53,956 nt of DNA from Thermomicrobiales bacterium (GTDB lineage: Bacteria; Chloroflexota; Chloroflexia; Thermomicrobiales; UBA6265). Under the pieces are notes generated by a model, which saw nothing but the letters and a program-made list of their open reading frames with translations, made no database searches and was not told where the DNA came from. This document shows positions 50,182-53,956 of this stretch, piece after piece. Numbering within the stretch: position 1 is the first letter of the stretch; every line of letters starts with the position of its first letter. Location: NCBI GenBank assembly GCA_019637585.1, contig JAHBVL010000016.1, positions 1-53,956 of the forward strand, read 5' to 3'. A program made the position numbers and the translations under genes.

Positions 50182-51485
50182 TGATGAGCGAATCTGCACG
50201 AGCAAACCCACCTTCCAGCTATCTCCCGCGGGTCGTCGACGGCGAGCTGGACGAGCTTCTGTCTCACTTACCTGCCATTGCCATCGAGGGTGCGAAGGGG
50301 GTCGGGAAATCACGGGCCGCATTGCAGCATGCCACCTCTGTGCGACGCCTCGATGAACCAACGGAGAGGATCATCGCCCAAGCCGACCCGGCCCGGCTGC
50401 TTGAAGGCGAACCGCCAGTCCTCATCGACGAGTGGCAACGCGTCCCGGAGGTTTGGGATCTCGTTCGCCGCGCCGTGGACGACGACAACAGCCCAGGACG
50501 TTTCATCCTCACCGGCTCGGCAGTTCCCGCTGAGTTGCCCGCGCATTCTGGAGCTGGCCGGATCGTCACCGTGCGGATGCGACCACTTTCCCTCGCCGAA
50601 CGGCAGATCGAGAGTCCGCAGATCAGCCTCGGGAGCCTGTTGTCCGGCACACAACCAAATATCCAGGGGCGAACCGACGTGACACTCGAACGCTATGTCG
50701 AGGAGATCATCGCCTCGGGATTCCCGGGTCTTCGCGGTTTGGCCGGACGACCACTACGCGCGCAACTCGACGGCTACATCCGATTGATCACTGAGCGCGA
50801 CTTCCCCGAACTGGGTCACACCGTCCGCAAGCCGGACACGCACATGCGATGGCTGCGCGCCTATGCGGCCGCTACAGCCACCACCGCGTCATACGAAACG
50901 ATTCGCGATGCGGCTACCAGCGACCGCGGCGAAAAGCCCTCCAAATCGGCGACCCAGCCCTACACCGATGTCCTGGAGCGGCTCTGGGTGCTCGACCGGG
51001 TCGACGCCTGGTTGCCGTCTCGCAACGCCATCAGCAGGCTATCGGCTCCGCCAAAACACCATCTCGTCGATCCAGCTCTCGCCGCCAGACTGCTGGGGGC
51101 CGGCGCCGACACTCTGCTCGCTGGCAAGGAACCCGGTCCGGTGATCCCGCGAGACGGCACCCTCCTCGGCGCGCTCTTCGAATCACTTGTTACGCAATCG
51201 GTGCGCGTCTATGCCCAGGCGGCGGAAGCACAGGTTCGCCATCTCCGGACCTATGGTGGCGATCACGAAGTCGATCTGATTGTGGTCCGGGACGACGGCA
51301 AGATCGTCGCAGTCGAAGTCAAGCTGAACCGAACGATCCTGGACGCTGACGTGCGCCATCTGACCTGGCTGCGGGAACGCGCAGGCGATGACCTCCTCGA
51401 CGCCGTCGTGATCTCGACGGGCCCGGAGGCCTACCGCCGGACCGACGGCATTGCGGTCGTTCCGGCGGCCCTCCTCGGGCCCTAG
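50181..51485 (+). CDS. AAA_14/DUF4143 ATP-binding protein
   Basis: A 434-aa protein with an N-terminal AAA ATPase domain (Walker A GAKGVGKS at 37-44; Walker B VLIDEW with Asp83/Glu84; sensor-like FILTGSA). The C-terminal DUF4143 domain ends in a nuclease-like fold (GGDHEVDLIVVRDDGKIVAV followed by EVK, an Asp...Glu-x-Lys arrangement). Such proteins are common, mobile and of unknown role. They are suspected of defence or toxin-antitoxin-like functions. The start is ATG 50181 or the adjacent ATG 50184. It is preceded by four regular 23-bp repeats and appears to stand alone. Confidence 0.9.
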   Translation: MMSESARANPPSSYLPRVVDGELDELLSHLPAIAIEGAKGVGKSRAALQHATSVRRLDEPTERIIAQADPARLLEGEPPVLIDEWQRVPEVWDLVRRAVDDDNSPGRFILTGSAVPAELPAHSGAGRIVTVRMRPLSLAERQIESPQISLGSLLSGTQPNIQGRTDVTLERYVEEIIASGFPGLRGLAGRPLRAQLDGYIRLITERDFPELGHTVRKPDTHMRWLRAYAAATATTASYETIRDAATSDRGEKPSKSATQPYTDVLERLWVLDRVDAWLPSRNAISRLSAPPKHHLVDPALAARLLGAGADTLLAGKEPGPVIPRDGTLLGALFESLVTQSVRVYAQAAEAQVRHLRTYGGDHEVDLIVVRDDGKIVAVEVKLNRTILDADVRHLTWLRERAGDDLLDAVVISTGPEAYRRTDGIAVVPAALLGP

Positions 51486-51677
51486 GTCGGATTCTCTGCC
51501 TCAGACCTCGATCTCGAAGATCGTCTCGATTTCGATCGGCACGTTGCCTTAGCAGCGCCTGGAGCCCGGCTTTCTAGGACGATCACACCCTCTCTGCGCT
51601 TGGAAGGCAGAGCCGCTCGCACGGTTAACCCCAAAATGCGCCCAGGAAGTCTCTGTCCTCGCCTATAGTTGCAGAAA

Positions 51678-51693
51678 TAGAACATTTGTACTA
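51678..51693. promoter_or_regulatory. LexA-box-like site upstream of zinc-ribbon gene
   Basis: TAGAACATTTGTACTA fits, on its reverse strand (AGTACAAATGTTCT), the RGTACNNNDGTWCB consensus that I recall for cyanobacterial LexA, and is one mismatch from a Gram-positive-type GAAC-N4-GTTC. It lies 22 bp before the ATG at 51716, a repressing position. SOS control is inferred. Confidence 0.5.
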
Positions 51694-51715
51694 TTCTCAA
51701 TCAACGATTGGCTTC

Positions 51716-51973
51716 ATGCCGCGACATTTCGGGGAAACGCGCGTGACTCGCACTATCTATAGCTGCCGCAACTGTGGATATCGCCTAGGAACGATTCGTC
51801 GCTCCGATGTTCTCCGCGTCGAGCACGCAGCGTCCGTCGTGTTTGACGACACTCCGGATAACCGAGGCAGCACGCGCATCGTCTGCCGTGTCTGCTTTCG
51901 TTCAAGGACGTTTCGCGGCAAGGTGATTATTGCTGCACGAGCACTCGGTGAGGACAAGGCGACTTCCGCTTAG
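51716..51973 (+). CDS. Small zinc-ribbon protein
   Basis: An 85-aa protein (76 aa if GTG 51743 is used) with two CxxC pairs, CRNCG and CRVC, about 40 residues apart, forming a likely Zn(II) ribbon. Basic residues surround them (RRSDVLR, RSRTFRGK), suggesting nucleic-acid or protein binding. No family is recognised. GTG 51743 has the better ribosome-binding site (GGGGA). The TTG at 51686 would lie inside the LexA-like site and is unlikely. Codon use is less GC-biased than most genes here. A strong terminator follows, so this is a monocistronic unit, possibly damage-inducible. Confidence 0.6.
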   Translation: MPRHFGETRVTRTIYSCRNCGYRLGTIRRSDVLRVEHAASVVFDDTPDNRGSTRIVCRVCFRSRTFRGKVIIAARALGEDKATSA

Positions 51974-52011
51974 CAGTCGCCACAATCGAATCTGTCCGTG
52001 GTGGACGAAGG

Positions 52012-52050
52012 GCCGCTGGATCGCAAGAGCGATGTCCAGCGGCTTTTTTT
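52012..52050 (+). terminator. Strong intrinsic terminator after zinc-ribbon gene
   Basis: GCCGCTGGA pairs with TCCAGCGGC, with the inner TCGC/GCGA stem extending it, followed by seven T residues (52044-52050), 39 bases after the stop. Confidence 0.92.
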
Positions 52051-52075
52051 AACAACGTCTTCCGAAGGAGGGAGC

Positions 52076-52792
52076 CTAGTGCTTCTCACGAATCATTCCG
52101 GCCATCCAGAAAGCGATCAGGCTCAACAGGCCCATCACCGCAAACAGCACAGGAATCGAGCTATGAGGCATTGCCGAGCCGGCCCCGGCCAGGACTTGAT
52201 TCGAGGCATATCCGGCTCCTCCAGCACCAGTGTTGGGCAACTCCGCAATCGTCTCAGTTCCCGAGCCATCTACACTGGCTATGCCCTCTTCCCGTGCAAG
52301 GTATCTGGAGAAGTACTGACAGGTGACACTGTCGTCTGGCTGGACACCGATCAGTTCAACGAGCCATCCATCATATCCGCCATCCGGGATCTGAGTCGTG
52401 ACTACTCCGCTTTCGCTTACGCAATTCACGATTGGACTATATGTCGCCGCACCATCGTACTCACTGCTGGGCCACTTCACCCGCAACAGCACGTCGCCCG
52501 AAGGGATGGTCGATCCAGCAACTCCAGTCTGATCAGTGGCCATGAACTCTATCTCGGACATGCCCGGTATCCCAACTCTCAGGTCGGCAAGCGGAATGGC
52601 ACAGTCCCCCGAGTAGTCCGCGCCCTGATAGTCGAATGGGCATTCCCACGCTTGGATCACCAAGCCAGCCCCGGATTCTTGAGCTTCACTGGAAGACGCG
52701 GCCAAGAGAAAACAGACAAACGCTGCAAAACAGACGCCGATCCATTGATGTCCCCTGGGTCTGGATGGACGACTCTGAACAATCTCACTCAT
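52076..52792 (-). CDS. Exported protein with LPNTG motif and C-terminal membrane helix
   Basis: A 238-aa protein with a signal peptide (to about residue 38), an extracytoplasmic domain with several Cys (51, 64, 124, 158), and a C-terminal LPNTG at 185-189, a hydrophobic helix (213-232) and a basic end (REKH). The order is that of a sortase sorting signal, though the 23-residue gap between LPNTG and helix is longer than usual, so plain membrane anchoring is possible. The ATG at 52792 follows GGAGG. No family is recognised. Confidence 0.65.
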   Translation of the reverse strand: MSEIVQSRPSRPRGHQWIGVCFAAFVCFLLAASSSEAQESGAGLVIQAWECPFDYQGADYSGDCAIPLADLRVGIPGMSEIEFMATDQTGVAGSTIPSGDVLLRVKWPSSEYDGAATYSPIVNCVSESGVVTTQIPDGGYDGWLVELIGVQPDDSVTCQYFSRYLAREEGIASVDGSGTETIAELPNTGAGGAGYASNQVLAGAGSAMPHSSIPVLFAVMGLLSLIAFWMAGMIREKH

Positions 52793-52944
52793 CGGGTTCT
52801 GACCTCCTTCGAACGGATTTGCCGGTCCCGCCTTGCGGAAGCCGCGTGCGCGTTGCGTGTCGAAATCGCAAATCGACCCCGCGCTCCTCCAAAAGAGCAA
52901 GCTCGGCGGCCGCTAGATTACATCGCGTCAAAAGGAGTCGAGAA

Positions 52945-53956
52945 ATGGCACTAACATTCGGCAAAGTCCCCCACCCTCCGTTTTCTGATCGACCCACTTC
53001 CAATAGCGAGAGTGTTGAGGGCGCTTCTTGGGATAGGGTATCTCCCCGCAAACCTGTCGGCACGTGCATCCATCGCATGGAGGGCACGCTTTGGGGCACC
53101 GACCAATTCTTCCGAGAGCCTTCGGTACATGCGCTAACTGACTTCGGCATCGGAGGCTCCCCAGACACTTGGGACAATAAGGATGGCGCCATCTTCCGGT
53201 GGAACGATCCCTACGGAATCCGAGCGCCGTGGGCAAATGGTGTCCCGGACGACATTGAAGGACACGGCGTGGCTTTCTACAGTCACTACGGAACCATCAA
53301 TGGCGGTATTAATGCAAACCTTGTCTCGATTGAAGTGTCCGGCTTTTCTGGTCTCGGCGACCAACCCGCCACGCCGGTGACAGAGAAACAACTCTTCGCA
53401 CTTGGATGGCTGATTGCCCATTTCCATGATGCTGCAGGGGTCCCCTGGGACGTATTTCCTCGGCACCCGACCTACGATATTGTAACGTGCATCGAACACT
53501 GGGAGTTCTCATCCAAAGCGTGCCCATTCTCCATCTTGCGGGGAATGCGCGATCAATATCAAAACCTCGCCAGAGAGATCATGAGGTACTACCAAACTGG
53601 AGGAACCAGTCCCACACCCCCAATCGGGACGGGTTTGGGCAACGGCACGGGCTCTCCATCAACTGGACAACCCGCCAATTTTCAGGTCAATGATCGGATC
53701 AAGGTCAGCATCGGCAATCCCATCAACCTCCGTACTGCGCCGAGCACAACGTCCTCGTCATTGGCGCTCGTGCCGAACAACGGCGAGCTGTGCGTCTTGA
53801 GCACCCCCACTGCCGCCCAAGGCTACCGATGGTATCAGTCAAAGGTGGTGGCCACCAACCAGGTGTATGGGATCACTACATATGAGACAGCTGCTCCGTG
53901 GCGAAGGAGCGGAGATAGTCCAGCGGGGTTTGCATCTGCAGCGCCTGATGTGGTCG
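52945..53956 (+). CDS. N-acetylmuramoyl-L-alanine amidase with SH3-like domain, interrupted and running off the window
   Basis: The first part (about residues 38-215) is an amidase_2/PGRP-like domain: GTCIHRMEGTLWGTDQFFR with a candidate metal His, ALTDFGIGG, AIFRWNDPYGIRAPWANG, LVSIEVSG, then FPRHPTYDIVTCIEHWEFSS with the second His. After a Gly/Pro/Thr linker an SH3b-like repeat begins (INLRTAPSTTSSSLALVPNN). It would cleave cell-wall cross-bridges or endolysin-type targets. AAAGGAG precedes the ATG. Near 53863-53876 the SH3 homology stops and the frame enters insertion-sequence DNA, so the C-terminus is not native. Confidence 0.75.
   Translation, partial: MALTFGKVPHPPFSDRPTSNSESVEGASWDRVSPRKPVGTCIHRMEGTLWGTDQFFREPSVHALTDFGIGGSPDTWDNKDGAIFRWNDPYGIRAPWANGVPDDIEGHGVAFYSHYGTINGGINANLVSIEVSGFSGLGDQPATPVTEKQLFALGWLIAHFHDAAGVPWDVFPRHPTYDIVTCIEHWEFSSKACPFSILRGMRDQYQNLAREIMRYYQTGGTSPTPPIGTGLGNGTGSPSTGQPANFQVNDRIKVSIGNPINLRTAPSTTSSSLALVPNNGELCVLSTPTAAQGYRWYQSKVVATNQVYGITTYETAAPWRRSGDSPAGFASAAPDVV
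53863..53956 (-). mobile_element. End of an insertion sequence (left part only)
   Basis: The last ~90 bases contain a transposase C-terminus on the minus strand, and the amidase homology ends immediately before it. A terminus is likely near the TGTATGGGATCACTACA stretch at about 53863-53879. The other end lies outside the window, so target duplication and family cannot be settled. Confidence 0.6.
53876..53956 (-). CDS. IS481/IS3-type transposase C-terminal fragment (partial)
   Basis: The minus-strand frame from the window edge encodes 26 residues and a TAG stop at 53876-53878. It begins RPHQALQMQTPLDYLRSF, the typical RPHQALxxxTPxDY tail of the rve_3 part of DDE integrase-type transposases. 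The remainder lies beyond the window. Confidence 0.8.
   Translation of the reverse strand, partial: RPHQALQMQTPLDYLRSFATEQLSHM

Noticed and set aside
51501-51548. Minus-strand fragment reading VPIEIETIFEIEV before a stop
   Set aside because: Protein-like in look, but only 15 codons between stops with no start. It may be a vestige, but is too short to call a pseudogene.

Overview
This is a GC-rich, gene-dense bacterial chromosome segment. The mix of genes points to a heterotrophic, probably soil or compost, Chloroflexota of the Thermomicrobia type. The grounds are several binding-protein-dependent sugar, peptide and osmolyte importers, Tat-type signal peptides, an amidase of a kind I associate with that group, an LPNTG-tailed surface protein, and families of GC-rich intergenic hairpin repeats. 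The taxonomic call is inference; no rRNA or ribosomal protein gene is present. I saw no tRNA, rRNA or CRISPR array.

Layout. 1-2.5 kb: a lipoprotein and a tyrosine recombinase on the minus strand, divergent from a sugar isomerase-like protein across a palindrome-rich gap. 2.6-9.2 kb: minus-strand nicotinate phosphoribosyltransferase, a small membrane protein, a half-length glycosyltransferase-like protein overlapping a class III aminotransferase, and an MMPL/RND exporter with a readable promoter and operator. 9.3-25.2 kb: a plus-strand block with a degenerate receiver protein, a repeat array, a dimethylglycine dehydrogenase-like FAD/GcvT protein, and a long catabolic cluster. That cluster holds two paralogous sugar-binding proteins, permease, ATPase, permease, mutarotase-like protein, SMP-30 lactonase, SDR dehydrogenase, a class III CoA-transferase and a fused class I CoA-transferase. 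The order import, anomer exchange, oxidation and lactone opening suggests a non-phosphorylating oxidative sugar route, with the CoA-transferases handling an acid product.

25.3-34.6 kb: a DUF1016 nuclease-fold protein, then a minus-strand block. The block has mannonate dehydratase, malate synthase, a Ser/Thr/Pro-tailed membrane protein, a Tat-exported peptide-binding protein with its own intrinsic terminator, and two paralogous secreted proteins with cupredoxin-like C-termini. 34.8-43.4 kb: small proteins, a GNAT acetyltransferase, a large beta-propeller/alpha-beta-hydrolase protein whose catalytic Ser and His are missing, a D-amino-acid-dehydrogenase-like oxidoreductase, an Fsr-like MFS exporter and a PLP decarboxylase-like enzyme. 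43.5-47.0 kb: a complete four-gene osmoprotectant (Opu/Pro type) ABC importer.

47.0-54.0 kb: a secreted sorbosone dehydrogenase-like propeller, a putative TIM-barrel protein, a MntP-like manganese exporter, and a DUF4143 ATPase preceded by four exact-period 23-bp repeats. Next come a small zinc-ribbon protein behind a LexA-box-like site with a strong terminator, an LPNTG-tailed protein, and an N-acetylmuramoyl-L-alanine amidase. The amidase reading frame runs into the end of an insertion sequence that carries a transposase C-terminus and closes the window.

At least five families of intergenic repeats punctuate the segment. One is a roughly 100-bp hairpin element present three times, each directly downstream of a gene; in one case it supplies the gene's stop codon. 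The most interesting leads are the paired cupredoxin proteins, the 23-bp repeat leader of the ATPase, the sugar-oxidation plus CoA-transferase cluster, the dead hydrolase, and stem-loops after the binding-protein gene in both ABC importer operons.
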